Source: Dokdonia sinensis (lineage in GTDB: Bacteria > Bacteroidota > Bacteroidia > Flavobacteriales > Flavobacteriaceae). From it: a DNA stretch of 64,000 bases. The DNA lies in NCBI RefSeq assembly GCF_003688895.1, contig NZ_REFV01000002.1:62001-126000 (forward strand), in the 5' to 3' direction. Shown piece after piece: positions 44,538-54,105 of this stretch. The translations under genes and the position numbers were made by a program. The notes under the pieces are model-generated. The model saw only the letters and a list, made by a program, of their open reading frames with translations. It ran no database searches and was not told the origin of the DNA. How positions within the stretch are numbered: position 1 is the first letter of the stretch; each line of letters begins with the position of its first letter.

Positions 44538-45461
44538 ATGCATTATACATTACACCAGCTTCAAGTATTTATAAAAATCGCCGACTTGCGAAGCATAACA
44601 AAGGCTGCAGAAGAGCTGTGTCTTACACAGCCAGCGGTTTCAATACAATTAAAGAATTTTCAAAATCAGTTTCCTATCCCGCTTACGGAGGTCGTGGGAA
44701 GGCAGTTATATGTAACAGAATTTGGTAAAGAAATTGCCGAAGCTGCAAGAAATATTTTAGAAGAGGTAAAGACAATTAATCATAAAACACTTGCTTATCA
44801 AGGCGAACTTTCGGGGACGCTAAACATTGCAATCGTCTCTACTGCAAAATATGTGATACCTTATTTTCTAACAGATTTTATGCGTCAGAACACGGGCGTA
44901 GACTTACAGATGGACGTGACCAATAAATCTAGTGTGATTACGAGCCTTGAGAATAATGAGATAGACTTTGCGATGGTCTCTACGATACCGCCCAACCTTA
45001 AGTTGGACAGCATCCCACTTATGAAGAATAAGTTGTACTTCGTAGGACCTCGAGAGCACAAACTTTCAGGAAGAAATATCACACGAAAACAGTTTAAATC
45101 GCTACCGCTTATCTTTAGGGAGCAAGGATCTGCCACGCGCAATGCGATGGAAAATTATTTAAATAAAATTGAAATTCCTGCTACTAAAAAAATTGCCCTC
45201 ACCTCAAACGAAGCCGTAAAGCAAGCCGTTATTTCAGGATTAGGGTATTCTATATTACCACTTATAGGGCTAAAAAACGAATTATTTTCGGGTGACCTGC
45301 ACATTATTCCTGCTAAGGATTTACCTGTGGTTACAGAGTGGAATCTGGTCTGGCTCAAGGCAAAGAAGCTGTCTCCAGTTGCTACTGCTTTACGGGATTA
45401 TCTTGAGGCCTCTAAAGATCAGATTATTAAAGATAAATTTGAATGGTTTGAGGCGTATTGA
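44538..45461 (+). CDS. LysR-family transcriptional regulator (CbbR/CmpR-like)
   Basis: 307 residues. N-terminal winged helix-turn-helix (LHQLQVFIKIADLRSITKAAEELCLTQPAVSIQLKNFQ), then a two-lobed effector domain (GELSGTLNIAIVSTAKYVIPYFLTDF). Divergent from the bicarbonate-transport cluster with 87 bases between starts, the usual layout for a LysR regulator and its target. CbbR/CmpR regulators control carbon fixation and Ci uptake; the target here is inferred from position. Confidence 0.9.
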   Translation: MHYTLHQLQVFIKIADLRSITKAAEELCLTQPAVSIQLKNFQNQFPIPLTEVVGRQLYVTEFGKEIAEAARNILEEVKTINHKTLAYQGELSGTLNIAIVSTAKYVIPYFLTDFMRQNTGVDLQMDVTNKSSVITSLENNEIDFAMVSTIPPNLKLDSIPLMKNKLYFVGPREHKLSGRNITRKQFKSLPLIFREQGSATRNAMENYLNKIEIPATKKIALTSNEAVKQAVISGLGYSILPLIGLKNELFSGDLHIIPAKDLPVVTEWNLVWLKAKKLSPVATALRDYLEASKDQIIKDKFEWFEAY

Positions 45462-45474
45462 ATTTTCTTTTTAC

Positions 45475-45488
45475 GCTTTGCCGAAAGC
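45475..45488. repeat. Near-copy of iterated palindrome, intergenic
   Basis: GCTTTGCCGAAAGC: the two inner bases of the left half (CG) are swapped to GC. Confidence 0.8.
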
Positions 45489-45493
45489 AAAAA

Positions 45494-45515
45494 AACCCGC
45501 TCCTAAGAGCGGGTT
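45494..45515. terminator. Bidirectional terminator between LysR gene and sod
   Basis: 9-bp stem AACCCGCTC/GAGCGGGTT, 4-base loop CTAA; A-run on the left serves the convergent sod transcript. Confidence 0.88.
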
Positions 45516-45538
45516 AGATTTATTATAAAAGTAATAGC

Positions 45539-46147
45539 CTATTTATTCTGAGCATATAGAGAAGCAACCTTCTCCCAGTTAATCACATTAAAAAATGCGT
45601 TTACATAATCTGGGCGTCTGTTTTGATAGTTGAGGTAATAAGCGTGCTCCCATACATCAAGACCTAATATTGGAGTTCCTCCACATCCTACCCCTGGCAT
45701 TATAGGGTTATCTTGATTAGGTGTAGAACAAACTTCTACTTTTCCGCCTTCGTGTACGCAGAGCCATGCCCAACCTGAACCAAATTGTCCTCCAGCTGCC
45801 GCAGAAAATTTATCTTTAAAAGACTCGAAATTTCCGTAGGCATCATTTATAGCATTTGCAAGTTCTCCAGAAGGCTCTCCTCCTCCTGATGGAGACATCA
45901 CTTCCCAAAAAAGACGGTGATTATAGTATCCACCACCATTATTGCGAACAGCGGTATTACTCATATCAAGATTAATTAAAATATTCTCTATAGTTTTACC
46001 ATCAAGGTCAGTTCCTTCGATTGCGCTATTGAGTTTAGAAGTATAACCTGCGTGATGCTTTCCGTGGTGTATCTCCATGGTTTTAGCATCTATATTAGGC
46101 TCTAAAGCATCTTTTGCATATGGTAATTCTGGTAATTCGAATGGCAT
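45539..46147 (-). CDS. Superoxide dismutase (Fe/Mn family)
   Basis: 202 residues. Metal ligands are in [23 protein letters not shown] and [13 protein letters not shown], with [12 protein letters not shown] in the core. Cytoplasmic (no signal peptide). It dismutates superoxide. Iron versus manganese cannot be decided here. A -7 box (TAACTTTG on the minus strand, 46192-46185) lies about 38 bases upstream. Monocistronic. Confidence 0.96.
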   Translation of the reverse strand: MPFELPELPYAKDALEPNIDAKTMEIHHGKHHAGYTSKLNSAIEGTDLDGKTIENILINLDMSNTAVRNNGGGYYNHRLFWEVMSPSGGGEPSGELANAINDAYGNFESFKDKFSAAAGGQFGSGWAWLCVHEGGKVEVCSTPNQDNPIMPGVGCGGTPILGLDVWEHAYYLNYQNRRPDYVNAFFNVINWEKVASLYAQNK

Positions 46148-46582
46148 AATGTTGTGTTTTTGTTGATTAATCTTTCTTAAAAAACAAAGTTAAGCAATGT
46201 AGTTCTTCTTCTATGTTATAGAAATCTTATAGTTTTTGTGGATGTTTTTGCCCTTTTGATCTGAATAACTAATTAGCTGAGTGGAGAATAAGTAAATTTA
46301 AGCTTACTGAGCAGACATAGGTTTGTACAAGACTTTAACCAAATGAGAATCATACGATGATAAATGGCGTGCTCAAATTTATAACGCTGTTACTTGGGTA
46401 TTATACGCTTTCGCGAAAGCGTAAAAAGCAACATTTTCATTTATAAAGCATTTATTTTCACTAAGAATTTACATCCAGATTTTAAGGGCTTACCTTTCAT
46501 ATAAAATACCCATTATTGGGTATTGTCTAGAACGGCTATCAAATTTATTTTAGCTCAATACTATTAACCAAATTAAATATCT
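46148..46582. other. 435-bp divergent intergenic region
   Basis: Between sod (-) and the Kelch lipoprotein (+). It contains the sod -7 box, a 20-bp palindrome (46404-46423) and an 8-bp-stem hairpin AATACCCA-TTAT-TGGGTATT at 46505-46524. TTGGGTATT also occurs at about 46395. No gene is seen. Confidence 0.7.
46404..46423. repeat. 20-bp perfect palindrome, intergenic
   Basis: TACGCTTTCGCGAAAGCGTA, identical to the copies upstream of uvrC and mfd. Confidence 0.97.
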
Positions 46583-48088
46583 ATGAAATTTTCAAAATTA
46601 TGGGTGCTTTTACTAGCTGCCAGTTTTACTATTATGAGTTGTGGTGACGATGATTCTCCAGAAGAGATGGTAGTTACTACAGACGATGACGGAGGAATGA
46701 CTGATGACGGAGACAATGGTATGTCAGAACTTCTTGCTGCTCAAGAGATGACCACAGCAAACTTAACTAATGACGGTAGCGGCAAAGTCTGGCGCATCGA
46801 GCAAGCTACGCTGAATAACGAGTCTGGGGCTATAGATATTTCTAGCAATTTTAACGTTGTAGATGATGAGTTTATATTTTCTGGATCAAGAACAAATGGC
46901 TCGCTTGAGTGGAGGCAAGGTAATGCCATTGGTGTAGATGGCACGAGCTCCCAAGAAACGCTTCTTGATTTTTATAAGGCCCCTGTTATGTCGAGTTTTT
47001 CTTTTGACGCAGAGAGCAGTACAAACCTCTCTGGACTAGACGGCAATATGACTTTTCAGGTTATAGATGAGAATACCATAACGGGACAGCTTTCTTTTAC
47101 TGAGGGACGTAGGGCTGGAGAAACATTGGATTTTGACCTTACCACAAAGACATCTGAAGATTATGCAGCGCCACAAACAGATCTACAGTTTTCTAATTTT
47201 GCAGTTTTGTTTAATGACTGTGTGTCTAGTTGCGCCCCTGGTTTTGCGGGTTCTTATGCAGATAATAGTTTATTTGTTTCTACTAGAGCTGCGGTAAATA
47301 ATAATAACAGTGAACTGGTTGTAAAATATAATGCAGAAACAGGGACAGAAGAGTCTTTCCTGTTTCCACAGGCAGATTTTGTTTCCAAACAATTATTAGT
47401 GCGCGATGATCAACTTGTCATCGTAGGAGGTCAATATGTAAACCGTTATGATTTAGATGATTTAAACAATCCTACTTCTGAACTTCATGGTAAAGCATTA
47501 ACTAGATTTGGAACAGCCGTTCAAGGCGATATTTTATACATTATAGGAGGCGGATTAGATAATGTAGATCCCGAGAAAATCTTCCAATATAACTTAGAGA
47601 CTGGGCAGCTTAGTGATTTTGTGTCATTACCAGAACCTAGATTTGGAGCGAGGGGGACTATTGTAAATAATAAGCTTTATGTTTTTGGAGGAACAACAAC
47701 GTTTGGTGGATCAGATGCGATGAACACACTTTATATAATTGATATAGCAACACAACAGATAACTACAGAAACAATGCCAGTTAGCCTTAACTACTCTTAT
47801 GTAGAACGTTTCCAGAACTTAATATACGTAGCTGGAAGAATTGATCTGCGTAATGATGAGGGTAACAACACGGGTAGAGATGAGTTTATTGGAGTTTATG
47901 ATACTCGAGATGGCAGCTGGACAGAGCTCACAACTAACCTAACAGGAACACAAGATGATTTTGTGAGTATTCACGGGATGGGACTTTTTAACAACAGACT
48001 TTACATCATATATGACGATGGACTTGATGATGATAACAATCCGGACACTCCATCACCTAACAACATTCTAGTTGCAGACTTAAATTAA
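46583..48088 (+). CDS. Kelch-repeat lipoprotein
   Basis: 501 residues. Lipoprotein signal VLLLAASFTIMSC (Cys20) and an Asp/Thr-rich tether. A lipocalin-like region occupies about 55-195 (WRIEQATLNNESGAIDI). A Kelch-type beta-propeller follows (RFGTAVQGDILYIIGGGLDNVD; RFGARGTIVNNKLYVFGGTTTFGG). Probably surface-exposed and involved in binding; ligand unknown. Flanked by a good terminator. Confidence 0.85.
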   Translation: MKFSKLWVLLLAASFTIMSCGDDDSPEEMVVTTDDDGGMTDDGDNGMSELLAAQEMTTANLTNDGSGKVWRIEQATLNNESGAIDISSNFNVVDDEFIFSGSRTNGSLEWRQGNAIGVDGTSSQETLLDFYKAPVMSSFSFDAESSTNLSGLDGNMTFQVIDENTITGQLSFTEGRRAGETLDFDLTTKTSEDYAAPQTDLQFSNFAVLFNDCVSSCAPGFAGSYADNSLFVSTRAAVNNNNSELVVKYNAETGTEESFLFPQADFVSKQLLVRDDQLVIVGGQYVNRYDLDDLNNPTSELHGKALTRFGTAVQGDILYIIGGGLDNVDPEKIFQYNLETGQLSDFVSLPEPRFGARGTIVNNKLYVFGGTTTFGGSDAMNTLYIIDIATQQITTETMPVSLNYSYVERFQNLIYVAGRIDLRNDEGNNTGRDEFIGVYDTRDGSWTELTTNLTGTQDDFVSIHGMGLFNNRLYIIYDDGLDDDNNPDTPSPNNILVADLN

Positions 48089-48112
48089 AAATAAAGGCAT
48101 ATTTATAAAAAC

Positions 48113-48144
48113 AGAAAAGCTACCCAATCTCGGGTAGCTTTTCT
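48113..48144 (+). terminator. Intrinsic terminator of Kelch gene
   Basis: Perfect 13-bp stem (AGAAAAGCTACCC and complement), 6-base loop, then ATTTTT. Eleven bases before the addA-like ATG. Confidence 0.92.
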
Positions 48145-48155
48145 ATTTTTATAAG

Positions 48156-51100
48156 ATGTCACAACACAATACGTTTACAATTTATAATGCCTCTGCGGGA
48201 TCTGGTAAAACTTATACGCTAGTGAAACAGTATGTGAGTATTTTACTTAGAAGCAACAGTCCCTACAAATACCGTAATCTGCTTGCAATTACCTTTACAA
48301 ATAAAGCTGTTGAGGAAATGAAAGAACGAGTTATTACAACGCTTCTTGATTTTTCAAACTATAATGGCGACAAAGAAATTCCTACGATGATGGAAGATCT
48401 TTCTAACTCACTAAAACTATCGCAAGAGGAGATAATCAAGAAATCTAAAATAATCTTAGAGAACATCATACACGACTATGCCTCGCTGGACATACTTACA
48501 ATAGACACTTTAACGCATCGTATTTTAAGGACCTTCTCAAAAGATTTAGGGCTTTCTGGTAATTTTGAAATATCATTAGACGTTAACGAGATTTATGAAA
48601 AAGCTGTAGATCTCCTTATAGATAAAGCAGGAACGGATAAGGAAATCACAGAAGTACTTATCAATTTTGCCTTAGAAAAAGCAGACGATGACAAAAGTTG
48701 GGATATTAGTTATGACCTAAATACTATCGCTAAGTTGCTATATAAGGAAAATGACAGAGATGCAATCACGAGAATAAGCAAACACGATCTAGCCGATTTT
48801 AAGAAGCTTAAGACAATCCTTAACAAAAAGATCCTTTCTCTTAAAACGAAAATAAAAACAAACACAGACACTGCACTTGAACTAATAAATAATAATGGGC
48901 TTACTTTAGATAATTTTTTAAGTACTTTCTCAAAACACCTTCAAAAACTGGATTCAGAACCGGAGACTGTTAGTTATCCTGCAACTACAAAGTGGCTTCA
49001 GGACATCTCCGTATATAACTTTTACCGAGCTACTGAAAAGTCAGAAATAAAAGCAACAATTGACAGCATAAAGCCACAGCTCATTACATTCTTTGACGAG
49101 ACCAAGGCACTTCACTACAAAATCACCGAGTTGGAAGATTTTAAGAAAAGACTAGTACCACTTTCTGTGCTCAGGCTCATTTACAATGAGATCCAGAGCA
49201 TAAAAGAAGATCAAAACTTGTTGCTTATTTCAGATTTTAATGAGCATATCTTTAAATACTTGCGTAACGAACCCGCAGCATTTATCTACGAGAGATTAGG
49301 AGAGCGCTACACAAATTATTTTGTAGATGAGTTTCAGGACACCTCTGTAATGCAATGGAGTAATCTTATTCCTCTTATGGAAAGTGCCTTAAGTTCTCAA
49401 TCTGAAGATGAGGTTCCTAATACTGCTTTGCTCGTGGGCGACCCAAAGCAGGCTATTTATCGCTGGCGAGGTGGGAAGGCCGAGCAATTTATCGATTTGA
49501 GCAATGGAAAGCAGCCCTTTGCTATAGAAAATTTTAAGACAGAATATCTAGATACCAATTGGAGAAGCCACGAGGAAATTATAAAATTTAATAACGCCTT
49601 TTTTACACATCTAGCTCAAGAATATAGTAATCCAAACTATGAAGAAATTTATAAGACAGGAAATACTCAAAACACCAACCATCGTAAGGGAGGGTATGTT
49701 GCCCTTAATTTTGTAGAAGGTGCAACCGTAGAAGAACTAGAACCCCTGTATCTAAAAAAAACATTACAGATAGTAAGAGAAATCCAGCAGGATAACATCC
49801 CTCTAAACGACATTTGTATCTTGACTAGAAGTAATAAGCACGGTGCCGCAGTAGCCCGTTTTCTTGCAGAAAATGACATTAAGGTCGTTTCAAACGAGAG
49901 TCTTTTGTTATCATCTTCTCCAGAGGTAAACTGTCTCAATGCGATGCTTACCTTAATGGTTCACCCAGATACTGCAGAAATCACAATAGTAGTGCTGGAG
50001 TACCTTACAGAAGTTCTTAAGATTGAGGACAAGCATTATTTTATTGCAGAGCATATCCATCTTCCTACACAGCAATTATTGCAAAAACTTTCTTCTGAGT
50101 ATCAAATTTTAATAGAAACAAGCATTTTTAACACCCTTCCATTGTATGAGGGAGCAGAGTATCTTCTGCGAGCTTTATCCCTAGACAAAAAAGGGGATGC
50201 ATTTCTTGTGGGATATCTCAATGAGATATATGAGTTTACAGCAAAAAATGGGGGACTTAGTGATTTTCTCGCATATTACGAGCTCAAAAAAGATAAGCTC
50301 AGTATTCAGATTCCCAGACAGGAGGATGCTATACAATTAATGACCATCCATAAATCTAAGGGGCTTGAGTTTCCTGTAGTAATTTTCCCTTATGCAGATG
50401 CAGATTTGTATTCCCATAGAGAAGAATATCATTGGTTAGAGACAGAGGCGCAAACTTTTGGAGGTTTCGAAGAATTACTCATAAGCCACAGGAGTGAGAT
50501 GGTAAATTATGGAGAACTTCCAGCAGCGCTTTATGAAGAAAGGCAGTCGCAGCAACAATTTGACGCCATAAACGTGCTATACGTTGCCCTTACACGGGCC
50601 GTAAGAAGGTTATATGTGGTATCCCGCTTTCGCGAAAGCAAAAACAAAAAAATGTACTACGGTCACTTGCTACAATCATATATCCAGAGTAAAGACCTCT
50701 GGGAAGGTCCTGAAAAAAGATATGATTGGGGTACTACTGAAGTACTAATAAATAAGGAATCTAAAATTCAAACTACCCAAAAAATAGAATTTTTTTCGTC
50801 GCCTAAAGAAGCACACAATATCCAAGTAATTACAAAAGCCAGCACCTTGTGGAATGAGCAACGACAAGAAGCTATATCTTATGGAAACTTACTACACGAG
50901 TTACTTGCAAAAATTAAACATCGCGGCCAGCAAGAAGCCGTCATTGAGCAGGCCTTAGAGGAAGGTCTTATAAACCGTGAGCAAGTCCCAGAAATTACCA
51001 GTCATCTTAATAAAGTGATGTTACATCCTGATTTACAAGAATTATTTATAAATGGGAATACAATATACAACGAGAGACCTATTCTCGATAGTGATGGAAA

Positions 51101-51296
51101 CATCCATATTCCAGACCGTATAGAGATAAACGCAGACGGAAAACTTACCATAATAGACTATAAAACGGGAGTTCCTCAGGAAAGTCATGAGTACCAGCTC
51201 GATAGATATACAGCTATACTCAAGGAGATGGAGCTAGAAACTTCAGAACGTAAACTTGTGTACATAAACCAAGACGTCACGGTGCTTACGGTCTAA
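48156..51296 (+). CDS. UvrD-type helicase-nuclease, AddA-like
   Basis: 1046 residues. SF1 helicase motifs: Walker A ASAGSGKTYTLVKQY, TFTNKAVEEMKERV, DEFQDTSVMQW, GDPKQAIYRWRGG, IHKSKGLEFPVVIF and VALTRAVRRLYVVSR. The C-terminal PD-(D/E)XK nuclease ends in TIIDYKTG. With the nuclease at 54106-56817 it would form an AddAB-type double-strand-break resection complex. In Flavobacteriaceae the two genes are separated by kbl and ompA, as here. A palindrome copy encodes FRES. Confidence 0.92.
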   Translation: MSQHNTFTIYNASAGSGKTYTLVKQYVSILLRSNSPYKYRNLLAITFTNKAVEEMKERVITTLLDFSNYNGDKEIPTMMEDLSNSLKLSQEEIIKKSKIILENIIHDYASLDILTIDTLTHRILRTFSKDLGLSGNFEISLDVNEIYEKAVDLLIDKAGTDKEITEVLINFALEKADDDKSWDISYDLNTIAKLLYKENDRDAITRISKHDLADFKKLKTILNKKILSLKTKIKTNTDTALELINNNGLTLDNFLSTFSKHLQKLDSEPETVSYPATTKWLQDISVYNFYRATEKSEIKATIDSIKPQLITFFDETKALHYKITELEDFKKRLVPLSVLRLIYNEIQSIKEDQNLLLISDFNEHIFKYLRNEPAAFIYERLGERYTNYFVDEFQDTSVMQWSNLIPLMESALSSQSEDEVPNTALLVGDPKQAIYRWRGGKAEQFIDLSNGKQPFAIENFKTEYLDTNWRSHEEIIKFNNAFFTHLAQEYSNPNYEEIYKTGNTQNTNHRKGGYVALNFVEGATVEELEPLYLKKTLQIVREIQQDNIPLNDICILTRSNKHGAAVARFLAENDIKVVSNESLLLSSSPEVNCLNAMLTLMVHPDTAEITIVVLEYLTEVLKIEDKHYFIAEHIHLPTQQLLQKLSSEYQILIETSIFNTLPLYEGAEYLLRALSLDKKGDAFLVGYLNEIYEFTAKNGGLSDFLAYYELKKDKLSIQIPRQEDAIQLMTIHKSKGLEFPVVIFPYADADLYSHREEYHWLETEAQTFGGFEELLISHRSEMVNYGELPAALYEERQSQQQFDAINVLYVALTRAVRRLYVVSRFRESKNKKMYYGHLLQSYIQSKDLWEGPEKRYDWGTTEVLINKESKIQTTQKIEFFSSPKEAHNIQVITKASTLWNEQRQEAISYGNLLHELLAKIKHRGQQEAVIEQALEEGLINREQVPEITSHLNKVMLHPDLQELFINGNTIYNERPILDSDGNIHIPDRIEINADGKLTIIDYKTGVPQESHEYQLDRYTAILKEMELETSERKLVYINQDVTVLTV
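50626..50639. repeat. Iterated palindrome in addA-like gene
   Basis: Exact GCTTTCGCGAAAGC in the FRES frame (SRFRESKNKK), the only exact copy in that frame. Confidence 0.97.
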
Positions 51297-51301
51297 AAAA
51301 G

Positions 51302-51309
51302 TATCTTTG
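51302..51309 (+). promoter_or_regulatory. Predicted -7 box of kbl
   Basis: TATCTTTG, 19 bases before the ATG; no clear -33 TTG. Confidence 0.5.
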
Positions 51310-51328
51310 TTTAAAATTTTAAGATATT

Positions 51329-52522
51329 ATGTACGGAGCAATACAACAACACCTACAAAAAGAACTTGCCGAAATTAAAGAAGCAGGTCTGTATAAAAAG
51401 GAACGCATCATTACATCCCCTCAAGATGCAATAATTAAAATATCTACGGGAGAAGAAGTAATTAACTTCTGCGCAAATAATTACCTAGGACTTTCTTCTA
51501 ATAAAGAAGTTATACAGGCAGCAAAGGATGTTATGGATACCCACGGTTTCGGAATGAGCTCTGTGCGCTTTATTTGTGGTACACAAGACATACACAAGGA
51601 GCTAGAAAAAAACATTGCAGATTATTATGGCACAGAGGATACGATTCTTTACGCTGCAGCTTTTGACGCAAACGGTGGAGTTTTCGAACCACTTCTAGGT
51701 CCTGAAGATGCAATAATTTCAGATTCATTAAATCACGCTTCTATTATAGATGGTGTTCGTTTGTGTAAAGCTGGGAGATACCGATATCAAAATAGCGATA
51801 TGGATGATCTCGAAGTCCAGCTTAAAAAGGCGCAAGAAGACGGAGCACGTTTTAAAATTATTGTAACAGATGGCGTATTTTCTATGGACGGGCTGGTGGC
51901 ACCTTTAGATAAAATATGTGATTTAGCAGAAAAATATGATGCCTTAGTTATGATAGATGAGTGTCACGCTACAGGTTTTATAGGTGAAACAGGTCGAGGT
52001 ACTCTGGAGGAAAAAAATGTAATGGGACGTATTGATATCATTACAGGTACATTAGGAAAAGCTCTTGGTGGAGCAATGGGAGGATATACCACAGGAAAAA
52101 AAGAGATTATAGAAATTTTGAGACAACGGTCTAGACCTTATTTGTTTTCAAACTCTTTGGCACCTGCGATCGTCGGTGCGTCCATAAAAGTTTTTGAAAT
52201 GTTAAGTAACGACACCACATTAAGAGATAAGCTTCAAAAGAATACAGAATATTTTAAAAATGGAATGAAAGCGGCAGGGTTCGACATAATAGATGGAGAT
52301 TCTGCTATTGTACCTGTAATGCTGTATGACGCAAAGCTTAGCCAGAATATGGCAGATTTACTTTTAGAAGAAGGGATTTATGTTATTGGTTTTTTCTTTC
52401 CAGTCGTTCCTAAAGATAAAGCGCGTATAAGAGTGCAATTAAGTGCTGCTCACAAATTAGAACATCTAGACAAAGCAATTGCCGCATTTACTAAAGTCGG
52501 AAAAAACTTAGGAGTGATATAA
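51329..52522 (+). CDS. kbl: Glycine C-acetyltransferase (2-amino-3-ketobutyrate CoA ligase)
   Basis: 397 residues of the alpha-oxoamine synthase family. PLP motifs: [25 protein letters not shown] and the Schiff-base Lys in [14 protein letters not shown]. It converts 2-amino-3-ketobutyrate and CoA to glycine and acetyl-CoA in threonine breakdown. Strong similarity to E. coli Kbl in length and motifs; no threonine dehydrogenase gene is adjacent. Confidence 0.94.
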   Translation: MYGAIQQHLQKELAEIKEAGLYKKERIITSPQDAIIKISTGEEVINFCANNYLGLSSNKEVIQAAKDVMDTHGFGMSSVRFICGTQDIHKELEKNIADYYGTEDTILYAAAFDANGGVFEPLLGPEDAIISDSLNHASIIDGVRLCKAGRYRYQNSDMDDLEVQLKKAQEDGARFKIIVTDGVFSMDGLVAPLDKICDLAEKYDALVMIDECHATGFIGETGRGTLEEKNVMGRIDIITGTLGKALGGAMGGYTTGKKEIIEILRQRSRPYLFSNSLAPAIVGASIKVFEMLSNDTTLRDKLQKNTEYFKNGMKAAGFDIIDGDSAIVPVMLYDAKLSQNMADLLLEEGIYVIGFFFPVVPKDKARIRVQLSAAHKLEHLDKAIAAFTKVGKNLGVI

Positions 52523-52580
52523 GCTTTGTCACAAGCGAAGCGAGCGTTTCGTATTTCACAAAAATTTAGTACTTTTATCT

Positions 52581-52610
52581 TTGTTGATAAATGTTAACAA
52601 CTTACTTTTG
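52581..52610 (+). promoter_or_regulatory. Predicted promoter of ompA gene
   Basis: TTG at 52581-52583, 19-base spacer, TACTTTTG at 52603-52610, 33 bases before the ATG. A second -7-like box (TATCTTTG) overlaps at 52576-52583. Confidence 0.6.
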
Positions 52611-52643
52611 CGATTAATTAACACTTAAAATTAACAACAGACA

Positions 52644-54038
52644 ATGAAACATCTAAGCAGATTTTTAGCCGCTTCGCTACTAATTTTCGGATTGACATCG
52701 GTAAATGCACAGGACGAAAATAATCCTTGGGCAATTAGTATTGGTGTAAATGCCGTTGACACTTACCCAGTAGGTGATCCAGTAGAAGGACTTCGAGGAG
52801 AAGTATTTCAAGAATTTTTTAACGTAAACGATCACTGGAGTATTTTACCTTCTGTATCAGTTATCAACGTGTCTCGATATATCGGAGATGGGTTTGTAGT
52901 TGGAGTTACAGGATCGTTAAATCGTATTGATAAAATTGGAGACACTAGACCTTCTGGTTCTCTTGAGTACTATGCTGCAGACGCAGATGTTTCTTACAGC
53001 CTTAGAGACCTTATCAATGGAGAAGGTGGATGGTTTGATCCATATTTAGGAGTTGGAGCAGGTTACACCTGGTTAGAAAGTGTAGCAACCGGAGGGGTTC
53101 CTGGTTTTGGAACAGCAAACGCTTCTGCAGGAGTTCGTTTCTGGTTAGGAGAGCAAATAAATCTTGGTGTACAGTCTAAATATAAGCACGCTTTTGAAGA
53201 TGAAGGAACAAAACACTTCCAACATCAAGCAACTATAGGTTTTGTTTTCGGAGGTAAAGATACTGACGGTGACGGAATTTACGATAGAGAAGATGAGTGT
53301 CCAGAAACTCCAGGTCTTCCTGAGTTTAATGGTTGTCCTGATACTGACGGTGATGGAATCCAAGATTCTAAAGATGCTTGTCCAACTGTATTCGGTCTTG
53401 CTGAATTTGATGGTTGTCCTGATACGGATGGTGACGGAATCCCAGATCCTAAAGATGCTTGTCCTACAGTTGCAGGTCTTGCAGCGTTAGGTGGATGTCC
53501 AGATGCAGATGGCGACGGAATAAAAGATAGCGAAGATGAGTGTCCTAATGAGGCTGGCCCACGTGAGAACAATGGTTGTCCTTATGCAGATAGAGATGGT
53601 GACGGAGTATTAGACAAAGACGATGAGTGTCCAGATGTTGCAGGTACTGTAGCAAACAATGGATGTCCAGAAATGTCTGTTGAGGTTCTTACAGATCTTA
53701 ACGTGCAGTTCAAATCAGTTTTATTTGATTATGACAAAGCATCTATACGTCAAGAGTCTTACGGTACACTAGACAATATCGCTGGAATTATGAACGAGTA
53801 TCCTAACTCACGTTTCCTTGTAGAAGGTCACACAGATTCTAGAGGTAGCGATTCTTATAACTTAGACCTTTCTAACCGTCGTGCTGCCTCTGTAATGAAT
53901 TATCTTACAGGGAAAGGAATAGCATCAAGTCGTTTAGAGTCTAAAGGATTTGGAGAGACTATGCCAGTAGCAAGTAACAATACTGCTGCAGGACGTCAAG
54001 AAAACAGACGTGTACAGTTATCTCTTCTAGATAACTAG
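52644..54038 (+). CDS. OmpA-family protein with calcium-binding TSP3 repeats
   Basis: 464 residues. Signal peptide (AASLLIFGLTSVNAQ), N-terminal 8-stranded barrel (about 25-205), five thrombospondin type-3 repeats rich in DxDGDGI/CP (about 207-345), then a C-terminal OmpA peptidoglycan-binding domain (VLFDYDKASIRQESYGTLDN; VEGHTDSRGSDSYNLDLSNRRA). It ties the outer membrane to the cell wall. The repeats are near-identical at DNA level. It ends in a terminator. Confidence 0.95.
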   Translation: MKHLSRFLAASLLIFGLTSVNAQDENNPWAISIGVNAVDTYPVGDPVEGLRGEVFQEFFNVNDHWSILPSVSVINVSRYIGDGFVVGVTGSLNRIDKIGDTRPSGSLEYYAADADVSYSLRDLINGEGGWFDPYLGVGAGYTWLESVATGGVPGFGTANASAGVRFWLGEQINLGVQSKYKHAFEDEGTKHFQHQATIGFVFGGKDTDGDGIYDREDECPETPGLPEFNGCPDTDGDGIQDSKDACPTVFGLAEFDGCPDTDGDGIPDPKDACPTVAGLAALGGCPDADGDGIKDSEDECPNEAGPRENNGCPYADRDGDGVLDKDDECPDVAGTVANNGCPEMSVEVLTDLNVQFKSVLFDYDKASIRQESYGTLDNIAGIMNEYPNSRFLVEGHTDSRGSDSYNLDLSNRRAASVMNYLTGKGIASSRLESKGFGETMPVASNNTAAGRQENRRVQLSLLDN

Positions 54039-54063
54039 AAATACAATAAAATAAATACTGGAA

Positions 54064-54087
54064 AACGTCTCGAGTCATCGAGGCGTT
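54064..54087 (+). terminator. Intrinsic terminator of ompA gene
   Basis: 10-bp stem AACGTCTCGA/TCGAGGCGTT (one G-T pair), loop GTCA, then TTTTT. Confidence 0.88.
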
Positions 54088-54105
54088 TTTTATTTTTAGT
54101 GATGT

